From: Parablautia intestinalis
GTDB lineage: Bacteria; Bacillota; Clostridia; Lachnospirales; Lachnospiraceae
Length of the DNA: 64,000 nt
Direction: 5' to 3'
NCBI GenBank assembly: GCA_003612395.1
Contig: RAYQ01000002.1
Span: 1-64,000 of the forward strand
The notes beneath the pieces were generated by a model. It was not told the origin of the DNA. It searched no databases and saw nothing but the letters and a program-made list of their open reading frames with translations. The number at the start of each line of letters is the position of its first letter. Within the stretch, counting starts at the first letter, position 1. The position numbers were made by a program, and so were the translations under genes. Shown here one piece after another: positions 1 through 8,747 of the stretch.

Positions 1-1
1 G

Positions 2-37
2 CCGCCAGATTGTCACATATAGACAAGTTTCTGGCGG
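2..37 (+). terminator. Terminator-like hairpin at the window edge
   Basis: Arms CCGCCAG (2-8) and CTGGCGG (31-37) pair, with a nested stem TTGTC/GACAA (10-14 and 22-26). A T-rich stretch follows to about position 67. This fits a rho-independent terminator for a gene to the left of the window. The same stretch can also be read as the N-terminus of the next protein, so the call is tentative. Confidence 0.45.
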
Positions 38-133
38 TATTTTCTACGCTATTTTTTCTTATTTTTCGGACAGTCTCAATGGGAAAAGGAACGGATAGAG
101 CGATACAGGCAGTCCTATGCGGATGCAGCAGAT

Positions 134-1423
134 ATGCAGCTGACAATCAGTCAGTTATCCGAAGACCCGGCGGCTATTGAAGCGTTTATTGAAGAAAACA
201 GGGCATATTTTGATGAAGTACTGGATGAGGAGCTGTACGGGGAAGGCAGTCCGGATGGGGAAGCTAAGGAGGCGGCCTCCTTTGACGGGTCCCGGGATGA
301 TTTACCGGATAATGGAGAAGATGAGTCCGGCGATGTGGGAATGAGCAGTGTATCTGGCAATGAAGGAAGCGGCATAGAAGGAGAGTACGGGGAAGGACGG
401 GAAAGCGTATCAGGCAATGGGACAGGGGATATATCGGAGAACATACTGCAGGATGTATCTGCCAATATGACAGGCGGAATATCCGGTAATATGCAGGCAG
501 ATGTATCTGCTAACATGGCAGGCGGGATATCCGGCAATATGCCAACTGACGTATCTGCAAACCAAATGGCCAGATTGGGCTGGTCAACTGTTTCCGGGAA
601 TTCTCTGCTGGAAAAGCGAAAAATCCGAGGCTCTTATATGGAGACCCAGAGGCAGAAAAGCATAGACAGGGAAGTCATTGAAAACAGCGAAGTGGACTTT
701 TCCCACATTTCCATTGCCTGCCTGGGAGACAGTATAACCGAGGCGGCCAACCTTAGCAGCATGGAGGATTACCAGCAGTATGCTTATCCCACAAAACTTA
801 AGGAAATACTGCAGGCGGAGAGTATAACCAATCTGGGAATTGGCGGATCTTCCATCGGAAGATATTGGGATAAGGCTTTCGTGGACAGGTATAAGGAAAT
901 TCCGGAAGATACGGATTTGATTATTGTGATGGGAGGAACCAATGACGGTTTTTGTCTGAATGAGGAAGACTTTGGAACAATGGACGAGAGAGCGAAAAAC
1001 ACCTTTATCGGAGATTTGGATGAACTGATGCGCGGCCTTAAGGAAAATTATCCGGAGGCGACTATTGTATTTTCAACACCGCTCCCTAATGTACTTCACG
1101 ATGTGCTTAGGAAGGAAAGAGATTATCTTCTGCCGCAGGTGGTGATCGTAAACGCTATTAAAAAACTGGCGCAGGAGTATGAGATACCGGTAATTGACCT
1201 GTATAATTCCAATATACTGGATACCCATGATGCGGCCGTCATTTATAATTATATGCCGGACGGAGTGCACTGTAATCCGGCAGGCTACTCTCTTTTGGCA
1301 GAGCATTTTGCGGCGGAGCTTATAAAGCTCTATGAGGATGGGGAAGCAGCAGACAGAGCTTTTGCGGAGAGTGAAAGCGGGGATGCGCAAAAGGAAGAAA
1401 AGGAGCTTTTGGGAATCAATTAA
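134..1423 (+). CDS. SGNH/GDSL-family hydrolase with a Gly/Ser/Asn-rich repeat linker, probably membrane-anchored
   Basis: The catalytic domain spans about residues 185-415. It has the four SGNH blocks: GDS with the nucleophile Ser200, a Gly block GIGGSS near 236, GGTND near 267-271, and DGVH with catalytic Asp376/His379. This fold usually hydrolyses acyl or acetyl esters on surface glycans; the substrate here is unknown. Residues 50-160 are acidic and low-complexity, with tandem repeats, and likely form a wall-spanning linker. The ATG at 134 has no ribosome binding site, and the frame stays open upstream to position 23 with coding-like residues (QSQWEKERIERYRQSY), so the true N-terminus lies further left, perhaps across a frameshift. 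The SigH-like gene follows 20 bp downstream. Confidence 0.8.
   Translation: MQLTISQLSEDPAAIEAFIEENRAYFDEVLDEELYGEGSPDGEAKEAASFDGSRDDLPDNGEDESGDVGMSSVSGNEGSGIEGEYGEGRESVSGNGTGDISENILQDVSANMTGGISGNMQADVSANMAGGISGNMPTDVSANQMARLGWSTVSGNSLLEKRKIRGSYMETQRQKSIDREVIENSEVDFSHISIACLGDSITEAANLSSMEDYQQYAYPTKLKEILQAESITNLGIGGSSIGRYWDKAFVDRYKEIPEDTDLIIVMGGTNDGFCLNEEDFGTMDERAKNTFIGDLDELMRGLKENYPEATIVFSTPLPNVLHDVLRKERDYLLPQVVIVNAIKKLAQEYEIPVIDLYNSNILDTHDAAVIYNYMPDGVHCNPAGYSLLAEHFAAELIKLYEDGEAADRAFAESESGDAQKEEKELLGIN
452..562 (+). repeat. 48-bp tandem repeat inside the SGNH hydrolase gene
   Basis: Units at 452-499 and 500-547 and a partial unit at 548-562 encode a 16-residue repeat of the form DVSANMxGGISGNMxx. 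Differences between units are mostly at third codon positions, so the protein repeat is under selection. Copy number may vary between strains by slippage. Confidence 0.85.
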
Positions 1424-1443
1424 GAGCAGGACGGTAAAGCTTG

Positions 1444-2064
1444 ATGGAAAAGGATTATGAAAAGTATAGCGATGATGAGCTTATTTTAAGGCTGCGGGAT
1501 GGAGAGGCGGCCATCACGGATTACATCATGGATAAGTATAAAAATCTGGTGCGCAATAAGGCAAAGTCTATGTACATTTTAGGCGCTGACAGGGAGGATC
1601 TGATACAGGAGGGAATGATAGGTCTTTTTAAGGCGGTCAGGGATTATGATACAGGGCGCGATGCCAGCTTCTTTACCTTTGCCGATCTTTGCATATCCAG
1701 ACAGATGTACACTGCTGTGCAGTCAGCGGGCAGGCAGAAGCACACGCCCCTTAACACCTATATTTCCCTCTACGCCGACAACGCGGAAAGCGCAGGCGAA
1801 GGCGGAGAGTGGGAATTGCTAAACGCCATCAGCTCACAGCTGGAAAAGAGCCCTGAGGAGCTTCTTATTGACAAAGAAAATGTTGAAATTTTAGAAAAAA
1901 TTATTGAGAAGGAATTAAGCGGCTTTGAAAAGCAGGTGCTGGATTTGTACCTGACAGGCATGAGATACAGCCAGATTGCAAAGGTTTTGGGCCGGGACGG
2001 CAAATCTACGGACAATGCCCTCCAGAGAATCAAGGCAAAGCTGAAAAAGGCGATTTTGAAATAA
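1444..2064 (+). CDS. sigH: RNA polymerase sigma-70-family factor, SigH (Spo0H)-like
   Basis: This 206-residue protein has sigma region 2 (about residues 30-90, with DLIQEGMIGLFKAVRDYD) and a C-terminal region 4 helix-turn-helix (about 150-203, ending in NALQRIKAKLKKA). Length and the region-2 motif match the SigH/Spo0H group, which starts stationary-phase and early sporulation transcription in Bacillus and Clostridia. The AGCAGGACGG stretch at 1426-1434 serves as ribosome binding site; a TTG directly before the ATG (1441) is a possible alternative start. The usual SigH neighbours of Bacillus (rpmG, secE, nusG) are not seen here, so an ECF-like paralogue cannot be fully excluded. Confidence 0.8.
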   Translation: MEKDYEKYSDDELILRLRDGEAAITDYIMDKYKNLVRNKAKSMYILGADREDLIQEGMIGLFKAVRDYDTGRDASFFTFADLCISRQMYTAVQSAGRQKHTPLNTYISLYADNAESAGEGGEWELLNAISSQLEKSPEELLIDKENVEILEKIIEKELSGFEKQVLDLYLTGMRYSQIAKVLGRDGKSTDNALQRIKAKLKKAILK

Positions 2065-2165
2065 TCCTCCTTTAACCAACATTTTGCAGCTGCGCGGCAA
2101 CACAAATCCCGCTAACTTTCATCTGCCCGCCCTGGCAGGCATACAAATCCGGACGAAGAATGTCC

Positions 2166-2184
2166 GCCCTTTAGGGCTTTTTTT
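2166..2184 (+). terminator. Intrinsic terminator after the sigma factor gene
   Basis: Short stem GCCCT/AGGGC (2166-2170 and 2173-2177) followed by seven T residues. It lies 100 bp after the sigma gene stop. The stem is short, so strength is uncertain. Confidence 0.55.
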
Positions 2185-2201
2185 CAAGGCATTCTTTTTG
2201 T

Positions 2202-2234
2202 GTGAAGAAAGCTTGCTTTGCAAGCTTTCTTCAC
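2202..2234. repeat. Perfect 15-bp hairpin between convergent units
   Basis: Arms at 2202-2216 and 2220-2234 are exact reverse complements, with a 3-nt TTT loop. There is no T tract immediately after it on either strand, so it is not a textbook terminator. It sits one base past the 3' end of the ABC-transporter remnant and resembles the other perfect hairpins of this window (see 44114-44205 and 50184-50293). Confidence 0.8.
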
Positions 2235-2235
2235 G

Positions 2236-2949
2236 CTATTCTATGGATTTTAAGGACTCCGCCATGTTGATTTTCTCCAGTTTAAAATACATTATTCCAT
2301 TCACCAGCATAGCAAAAACAAAGGTAAGAATAAGGCTCCATACATAGCTGACAGGCGCAATAGTTGTCTTAAATGAAATCATGTCTATATTGATATTATA
2401 CATCACAAACCAGTGGAGCCATTTGCCAAGCCACAGTCCGGCCGCAGCGCCCATCTGCTCTGCATAGGTTTCTTTATTCATATAGATATAGTTGTAGACA
2501 AAATTCTCACACAGCGCCGATACTGTCACGCTGGGAAGGGAAATTACCTGCCCTGTCTTTTAGTCCCGCCATCTCGAGTACGGTCATTGTATCTAACGGG
2601 TCTTTACAGATTTGGGCTGCAAGCTCCACATTTTCAAGGGCGGTCAGGTTCTGTACAAGATTATAAAACTGAAACACAAACCCAATATCAAAACGTCTGT
2701 AAGCTGTCAGCTTTTTCTTATTGAAAATGGAAATTTTCTCTCCGTCTAACAAAACCTCTCCGGATGTGAGAGAATCCATTCCGCCTAATATATTCAAAAT
2801 TGTTGTTTTTCCGGCGCCGGAGGCGCCTACCACCACGCATAATTCCCCCCTTTATCAATGACAAAATTCACATCATTAAGGGCCTCGATATCCACCTCGC
2901 CCATGTGGTATATTTTCCCAACATTCTTAAACTCTACAAATGAACTCAT
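2236..2949 (-). pseudogene. Remnant of a LolD/MacB-type ABC exporter: N-terminal ATPase half joined to the C-terminus of an FtsX-like permease
   Basis: Reading the minus strand from 2949, the start MSSFVEFKNVGKIYHMGEV and later GASGAGKTT (Walker A) and the Q-loop region are those of an MJ0796/LolD-type ATPase. A run of six G (minus strand, about 2846-2851) shifts the frame just before Walker A; four G would restore it. After FPSQ, where the ABC signature LSGGEQQR should follow, the sequence changes frame into the last part of an FtsX-type permease (WLGKWLHWFV...MAESLKSIE) ending at 2236. An internal deletion therefore removed the signature, Walker B and most of the permease. No functional protein is expected. 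Confidence 0.85.
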
Positions 2950-3121
2950 TTTGGACTTCTTTCCCGTCAGGAACTGTAAATTATTTGTGCAGAACTGCCT
3001 GAAAACTGCTTTTGCCTGATTAAACACGCGTATGCCTTCCCTGACATAAATATTTTAGCATATGGCTCCTGACACTAAAATAATATAAGTGTAAAAAATT
3101 TGTTAAATGTATTTGCGAATA

Positions 3122-3150
3122 TTGACAAAGTTTTCTTAAGCCAATATACT
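3122..3150 (+). promoter_or_regulatory. Near-consensus sigma-A promoter of the RND pump
   Basis: TTGACA at 3122-3127, a 17-bp spacer, and TATACT at 3145-3150. The start codon is about 70 bp downstream. Such a strong core promoter suits a gene held off by a repressor. Confidence 0.8.
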
Positions 3151-3164
3151 TTTGGGGATGGAAT

Positions 3165-3183
3165 CGACCGACTGGTCGGACGG
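3165..3183. promoter_or_regulatory. Palindromic operator, probably for the TetR regulator at 7450-8100
   Basis: Inverted repeat CCGAC-TG-GTCGG (3168-3179) lies 15-30 bp after the -10 box, where bound repressor would block initiation. TetR-family dimers bind palindromes of this size. The TetR gene is the next gene after the pump, which suggests feedback control of the pair. Binding is inferred, not shown. Confidence 0.65.
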
Positions 3184-3221
3184 TTTTGTAATCCGGTGAA
3201 AAACAAAAAGGAGTAGAGCTT

Positions 3222-6200
3222 ATGTTATCAAAATTCAGTGTGAAAAAGCCATATACCGTTTTGGTGGCAGTGGTGCTTGCGGTGGTGCTTGGTGTGGTAT
3301 CCTTTACCAGAATGACCACAGATTTATTGCCAGGCATCAGCCTGCCCTATGTGATTGTAATGACTACCTATGCGGGGGCAAGTCCGGAGACGGTTGAAAC
3401 AGTTGTCACAAAGCCTGTGGAGGCTTCCATGGCAACCGTAAGTAATATAGAGAGCATCAGTTCTGTTTCCAGTGAAAATTATTCCACGGTTATTCTGGAA
3501 TTTGCCCAGTCAACGGATATGAATGCCGCATCGCTGGAAATACGTGAAAACTTAGACCAGATTAAGAGCTATTGGAATGATTCCGTGGGCAATCCCATTA
3601 TCATGAAGCTGAATCCCGATATGCTTCCGGTTATGATTGCGGCCGTAGGCGGGACGGATATGGATGCTGGCCAGGTTACCAGTATGACTCAGGATACCAT
3701 TATACCGGAGTTAGAAAGCATTGAGGGTGTAGCCTCTGTCAGCGCTACAGGGCTTTTGGAAGAAAGTGTAAGCGTGGTAATTCGTCAGGAAAAAATTGAT
3801 AAGATTAACGAGCAGGTCTTCGGGGCTATAGATGAAGAAATAGATGAGGTAAAGGAAGAACTCAACGAAAATAAGCAGGATATTTACGAGGGGCAGTCCG
3901 AACTGGAAGATGCCAGAGTTGAGATGGAGGATTCCAAACAAAAGCTGACGGAGAGCCAGCAGGAGTTAGAGGACAGCCGCAAGGAAATAGAAGACGGAAA
4001 GCAAAAACTTGCGGACGGCAAAGCGGAGATCGCTGAAAATAAGGTGAAACTGGAGGAGGGAAAGACAGAGCTTGCCAGTAAAAAGGACGAGGCGGCCAGA
4101 GAGCTTGCGGAGGCGGAAACCAAGCTCCTTACTGCCAAGGCGGATGCGGAGGCTGCCAAGATACATATGACGCTTGAGTTAGAGCAGGCAAAGATGATGC
4201 TGGAGGAGGCCAAAAAGGGGTTAGAGGAAAACGGGGTCGTGCCGCCGGACGGGATAGAATCGCCGGATGTTATTGAGGCGGGGATTGCGGAAGGCAACAA
4301 ATTGAATAATGATCTTGGCGCATATGGTGATGGAGATATATATAAGGATGTTGTCAATGATGATTTGCGGGTGGAGGTTGAGACTTATCTGGCCCCTGAT
4401 TTTCCAAGTGACCGGGAAGATACTTTGACGGTGGGAGAAGTCAAAGGCTTAATTGATAATAAAATAAGCGATTATGAACGTATGCAGGGCATTCTGGATA
4501 ATTTTGAGCAGCAGGCGGCGGCCCAGGAATTTATCAAACAGACAATTGCCACTTATGAACAGACAATTGCGGAAATGGCCGGAAAAATATCCGAGCTGGA
4601 GGATAACATTTCCAAGATTGACGATGGGTTAAACCAGCTCTACAAAGGAAATTTAAAGGCCGCATCAGAATTTGCCAATGCTCAGACCACCATCAGCTTA
4701 GGGGAGCTTCAGATTACCACCGCGGAGGCCCAGATAGAGGCCACCGAAAAACAGTTAGAAAGCGGCCAGGAGCAGTTAGAAGCGGGCCAGGAGCAGATTG
4801 ACAGCGGATGGGAGCAGATTGCGGACGGAGAAGAACAGCTTAAGGATACGGCCGAGCAGCTTGCGGACGCTCTGCAGCAGATTTTAGACGGAGAGGAAGA
4901 ATTAGAAGAAAACAGGGTGAATGCCTACGACAAGGCAAACATGAAAGGCATTCTGACCGTGGAGACGGTTGAAGCGCTGCTGCAGGCACAGAACTTTTCC
5001 ATGCCTGCCGGATATGTGACGGAAGACGGAATTTCTTACCTGATTAGGGTGGGAGATAAGCCGGAAGAAATAAACGAGCTTAAGAGAATGCCTCTGATGA
5101 ATCTGGAAATGGACGGGGTGGATATTATCACATTAGGAGATGTGGCGGATGTGTTCATGACCGATAATTCCGCAGATATTTACGCCAATGTAAACGGCGC
5201 GCCGGGTATTATGGTTACCATCCAGAAACAGACGGGATATTCCACCGGAGACGTGTCCGACAGGATTTTGGAAAAATTTAGGGAGCTTATGGATGAAAAT
5301 GAGAATCTGATGCTGATCACCCTTATGGATCAGGGGATTTACATTGACCTTGTCATGGATTCTATCCTGAACAATATCCTTTTTGGAGCAGGTCTCGCCA
5401 TCTTAATCCTGATTTTGTTCTTAAAGGATTTGCGGCCTACGGCGGTGATTGCCTGTTCCATACCAATCAGTCTTATCACAACGATTGTGTGTATGTATTT
5501 CAGCGGCGTGACCTTAAACGTTATTTCCCTGTCAGGTCTGGCTCTGGGAATTGGTATGCTGGTGGATAATTCCATTGTGGTAATTGAAAACATTTACCGC
5601 CTGCGCAGAGAAGGCTGTTCGGCAAAGGAAGCTGCCATAGAAGGGGCAGGGGAAGTGGCGGGAGCCATCATGGCCTCTACCCTTACCACAGTTTGTGTAT
5701 TTTTGCCAATTGTATTTACGGAAGGAATTACCAGACAGCTGTTTGTGGATATGGGACTGACCATTGGTTATTCTTTGCTGGCCAGTCTGGTGATTGCCCT
5801 CACTGTGGTTCCTGCAATGGCGTCTAAAGCTTTGGTAAAGACCAGGGAAGATTCGGACGGGAAATTTTTTACAAAGGTGGTTGACCTGTACGGAAAGCTG
5901 CTTGGACTTTCGCTGAAAGCCAAGCCGGTGGTAATTTTGCTTGTAGTTGTACTGTTAGTGGTAAGCGCCATGGCTTCTTATGCAAAGGGAACCGCTTTTA
6001 TGCCGGATATGGACAGCACCCAGTTCACCATATCGCTGACGATGCCGGAGGATGCGCTTCTAAGCGAAACGGCGCAGGTGACAGATGAGATAGTGGAAAA
6101 GCTGATTGCCCATGAGGATGTGTCGGATGTGGGCGCTATGGCCTCGGCATCTTCCCTTTCCATGCTGACAGGAGGCGGGGATGTTTCCCCTAACGAAACT

Positions 6201-7433
6201 GTTATATATGTCACATTAAACCGGGATAAAGAAAAGACCAATGAAGTGATTGCAGATGAGATTATGGAACAGACCGCAGAAATCTGCGAAAAAAGCAACG
6301 CGGAGATGGTCATTGATACTTCATCCATGGATATGAGCGCTATGGGGGGAAGCGGCGTCACCGTACAGATTCGCGGCCGGGATATCGATAAGCTGCAGGA
6401 GCTGGCCGTGGATATTGCGTCCATAGTAGGCGGTGTGGAAGGCACTGCCAATGTTACGGACGGGCTGGAAGACTCTATGGAGGAAATGCGGGTTATTATT
6501 GACAGGAATAAGGCCATAGAACATGGCATGACGGTTGCGGAGGTATTTAGCCAGGTGGCAGGAAAGCTTGCGGAAAGCGCCAGTGCAACAACCCTTGAGA
6601 CCGAGGAAAATGAATACGGCGTTTATGTAAAGGATGCAAAGGATCTGGAGCTTACAAGAGCGCTGATTAAGGATTTGGAGATAGAAAGAACTACGAAAGA
6701 TGATACAAAGGAGAAATTTCCTTTATCTGAGGTTGCCTCCTTTGAGAGCACAATTTCCCCGAAAGCGGTCAACCGGATTGACCAGAACAGATATATATCG
6801 GTTTCTGCCGAAATTGCGGACGGCTATAATGTAGGACTTGTATCGGCAGATGTGGAAAAGGCGCTGAAGGACTATAAGCTGCCTGCCGGCTATTATCTGG
6901 AAATGACCGGTGAAAATGAAACCATTACGGATGCAATGGAGCAATTATACCTGATGCTGCTGCTGGCTCTTATTTTTATGTACCTGATAATGGTTGCCCA
7001 ATTCCAGTCACTGCTTTCACCCTTTATTATTATGTTTACTATTCCCCTTGCCTTTACAGGCGGCTTTTTCGGACTGGTAATCAGCAACAGCGAGCTTAGC
7101 GTAATAGCGCTGATTGGGTTTGTCATGCTTTCAGGTATCATTGTAAACAATGGTATTGTGCTTGTGGATTATATTAACCAGCTGAGGGCAGAAGGTATGG
7201 AAAAGAAGGAAGCGATTTTAAGGGCCGGAAGAACCAGGCTTCGCCCGGTGCTTATGACAGCTCTTACAACAATTCTGGCCCTTTGCACCATGGTTACCGG
7301 AAACGATATGGGCTCCGAGATGGGAAGGCCCATGGCGGTTGTAACAATTGGAGGACTGGTTTACGGTACACTGCTTACGCTTGTGGTAATTCCCTGTATT
7401 TATGATATTTTTTCAAGGGAAAAGAAGAGATGA
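3222..7433 (+). CDS. RND-family (AcrB/HAE1-like) efflux permease with a large coiled-coil insertion
   Basis: At 1403 residues it is some 350 longer than AcrB. It keeps the RND plan: TM1 at about 10-30, first extracytoplasmic domain, TM2-6 at about 705-890, second extracytoplasmic domain, TM8-12 to the end. TM4 carries LVDNS with one acidic residue (Asp782) where AcrB has Asp-Asp. Residues about 198-564 are an insertion of heptad-like Glu/Lys/Gln repeats (ELEDARVEMEDSKQKL and similar) predicted to form long antiparallel coiled coils. The ribosome binding site is AAGGAG 9 bp before the ATG. No adaptor or outer-membrane gene is adjacent, as expected for a Gram-positive. Substrate unknown; drug, lipid or peptide export are all possible. 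Confidence 0.85.
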   Translation: MLSKFSVKKPYTVLVAVVLAVVLGVVSFTRMTTDLLPGISLPYVIVMTTYAGASPETVETVVTKPVEASMATVSNIESISSVSSENYSTVILEFAQSTDMNAASLEIRENLDQIKSYWNDSVGNPIIMKLNPDMLPVMIAAVGGTDMDAGQVTSMTQDTIIPELESIEGVASVSATGLLEESVSVVIRQEKIDKINEQVFGAIDEEIDEVKEELNENKQDIYEGQSELEDARVEMEDSKQKLTESQQELEDSRKEIEDGKQKLADGKAEIAENKVKLEEGKTELASKKDEAARELAEAETKLLTAKADAEAAKIHMTLELEQAKMMLEEAKKGLEENGVVPPDGIESPDVIEAGIAEGNKLNNDLGAYGDGDIYKDVVNDDLRVEVETYLAPDFPSDREDTLTVGEVKGLIDNKISDYERMQGILDNFEQQAAAQEFIKQTIATYEQTIAEMAGKISELEDNISKIDDGLNQLYKGNLKAASEFANAQTTISLGELQITTAEAQIEATEKQLESGQEQLEAGQEQIDSGWEQIADGEEQLKDTAEQLADALQQILDGEEELEENRVNAYDKANMKGILTVETVEALLQAQNFSMPAGYVTEDGISYLIRVGDKPEEINELKRMPLMNLEMDGVDIITLGDVADVFMTDNSADIYANVNGAPGIMVTIQKQTGYSTGDVSDRILEKFRELMDENENLMLITLMDQGIYIDLVMDSILNNILFGAGLAILILILFLKDLRPTAVIACSIPISLITTIVCMYFSGVTLNVISLSGLALGIGMLVDNSIVVIENIYRLRREGCSAKEAAIEGAGEVAGAIMASTLTTVCVFLPIVFTEGITRQLFVDMGLTIGYSLLASLVIALTVVPAMASKALVKTREDSDGKFFTKVVDLYGKLLGLSLKAKPVVILLVVVLLVVSAMASYAKGTAFMPDMDSTQFTISLTMPEDALLSETAQVTDEIVEKLIAHEDVSDVGAMASASSLSMLTGGGDVSPNETVIYVTLNRDKEKTNEVIADEIMEQTAEICEKSNAEMVIDTSSMDMSAMGGSGVTVQIRGRDIDKLQELAVDIASIVGGVEGTANVTDGLEDSMEEMRVIIDRNKAIEHGMTVAEVFSQVAGKLAESASATTLETEENEYGVYVKDAKDLELTRALIKDLEIERTTKDDTKEKFPLSEVASFESTISPKAVNRIDQNRYISVSAEIADGYNVGLVSADVEKALKDYKLPAGYYLEMTGENETITDAMEQLYLMLLLALIFMYLIMVAQFQSLLSPFIIMFTIPLAFTGGFFGLVISNSELSVIALIGFVMLSGIIVNNGIVLVDYINQLRAEGMEKKEAILRAGRTRLRPVLMTALTTILALCTMVTGNDMGSEMGRPMAVVTIGGLVYGTLLTLVVIPCIYDIFSREKKR

Positions 7434-7449
7434 AGAATGGGGGAGTGTT

Positions 7450-8100
7450 ATGGGAAATACACATCTGGCGCCAAAGGTTAAGGCCACTTATGAGGCTGTT
7501 ATAGCGCTTTTTATGGAAGGGGCTGACTTAAATAATCTGACGGTTGCGGAGATAACCGCAAAAGCAGGGATTGGCAAGGGCACTGCTTATGAATATTTTT
7601 CCAACAAAGAGGAAATGATTGCAGGGGCGCTCTTTTATGAACTGAAGGAGTCATGTGAAAGCTTATATGAGCATTTGAAGAAAGAGAAAGATTTGTATGG
7701 AAAAATGAATGCCATTTTGCTCAGCATGGAGAAAAAGCTGACCCAGACCAGCTGCTTTTTTCAGGCAGTCCATGTTATGACGGATAATTCTGCTATAAGC
7801 AGCAAGTTGAAAGAGATGGTGGATTCCAAAACAGAAAATGATCTGCTGCTGGTGGATGTACTGCGTAAGGTGGTGGAGGAAGAAATGGGTTGTGAGGATG
7901 AATTGTCAGAGGAAGATAAAGCCTATCTGGTGATGGCGGTGCTGTCCAGACTTATCTGCTATGCCATGTACCAGCTTGATATAAGCAGCGGAATAAAACC
8001 GGAACGGAAAGCTATGCGGGAGATGATCTGCAAAAGCTCCTGCCTGGAAATAGAAAGTTTTAAGACGGAGAAGAGAGCGGGATGGGAATTTGTTATATAG
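7450..8100 (+). CDS. TetR/AcrR-family repressor, likely of the RND pump
   Basis: The N-terminal helix-turn-helix covers about residues 25-65 (NLTVAEITAKAGIGKGTAYEYFSNKEEM), followed by an all-helical ligand domain. The ATG at 7450 is preferred over upstream in-frame codons because GGGGGAG lies 6 bp before it. It starts 17 bp after the pump gene and overlaps thiN by 19 bp, so the three genes are probably co-transcribed. It likely binds the palindrome at 3165-3183, making the operon autoregulated; that link is inference. Confidence 0.85.
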   Translation: MGNTHLAPKVKATYEAVIALFMEGADLNNLTVAEITAKAGIGKGTAYEYFSNKEEMIAGALFYELKESCESLYEHLKKEKDLYGKMNAILLSMEKKLTQTSCFFQAVHVMTDNSAISSKLKEMVDSKTENDLLLVDVLRKVVEEEMGCEDELSEEDKAYLVMAVLSRLICYAMYQLDISSGIKPERKAMREMICKSSCLEIESFKTEKRAGWEFVI

Positions 8101-8708
8101 TCGGGGCAGGAGAATTTGGGGACGGCCTGCCCCTGCCTGGAAAAGAGGATATGTTGATTGCCTGTGACGGCGGATATGCCCACTGCAGGGAAAGAGGCAT
8201 CCGGATGGATTTGGTGGTTGGGGACTTTGACTCTCTTAAAGAAGTGCCGCAGCATCCGGGGGTGATTGTGCTAAAGCCGGAAAAGGACGAGACGGATACA
8301 GGCTGGGCGGTAATGGAAGGTTTTCAAAGAGGATACCGGGAATTTGTAATTTACGGAGGAACAGGCGGAAGAATTTCCCATACCATAGCCAATATTCAAA
8401 TCCTTGCGGATCTTGCAGCTAAGGGCGCCAGCGGTATTTTGATCGGATCCCATTCCTGGTACAGAGTGATCCGTGACGGAGAAATTCATTTCGGGGCCTG
8501 TGAAAAGGGCTTTTTATCGGTATTTTGCTTAGGGGACAGCGCCAGCGGCGTCTTTGAGGAGGGCCTTAAATATGATCTTAAGGATGCAGTCCTTCGGAAA
8601 GAATATCCTGTGGGTGTGAGCAACGAATTTATAGGAAAGGACAGCAGAATTTCCGTGAAAAAAGGAATGCTTCTGCTGATTCAGGAAGACAAATATCCGG
8701 AAGAATAA
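8082..8708 (+). CDS. thiN: Thiamine pyrophosphokinase
   Basis: Transfers pyrophosphate from ATP to thiamine, giving thiamine diphosphate in the cytosol. The 208-residue length fits the family. Diagnostic motifs are visible: ACDGGYAHC near 28-36, VVGDFDSL near 46-53, the KDETDT motif near 68-73, and GGTGGRISHTIAN. The start overlaps the end of the TetR gene by 19 bp, indicating translational coupling. I see no TPP riboswitch upstream; its position in a pump operon appears incidental. Confidence 0.92.
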   Translation: MGICYIVGAGEFGDGLPLPGKEDMLIACDGGYAHCRERGIRMDLVVGDFDSLKEVPQHPGVIVLKPEKDETDTGWAVMEGFQRGYREFVIYGGTGGRISHTIANIQILADLAAKGASGILIGSHSWYRVIRDGEIHFGACEKGFLSVFCLGDSASGVFEEGLKYDLKDAVLRKEYPVGVSNEFIGKDSRISVKKGMLLLIQEDKYPEE

Positions 8709-8734
8709 ATCCCGGAAGATAAGTTCTTCCGGAT
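8695..8734. terminator. Hairpin between convergent thiN and MFS genes
   Basis: ATCCGGAAGAA (8695-8705) pairs with TTCTTCCGGAT (8724-8734), and an alternative inner hairpin of 8 bp lies at 8712-8732. The site between two convergent stop codons suggests bidirectional termination, although T tracts are weak. Confidence 0.5.
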
Positions 8735-8747
8735 AAATTGTCTGTGT

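Noticed and set aside
452-562. Regular 48-bp repeats resembling a short CRISPR-like array
   Set aside because: There are no unique spacers, the units are contiguous and in frame, and they encode a peptide repeat inside the SGNH gene.
3884-4357. Long open frame on the minus strand opposite the RND coiled coil
   Set aside because: It is Ser/Ala-rich, as expected from reading Glu/Lys coiled-coil codons backwards, and has no ribosome binding site.
8082-8120. TPP riboswitch before thiN
   Set aside because: The thiN start overlaps the TetR gene and no conserved riboswitch core is visible upstream.
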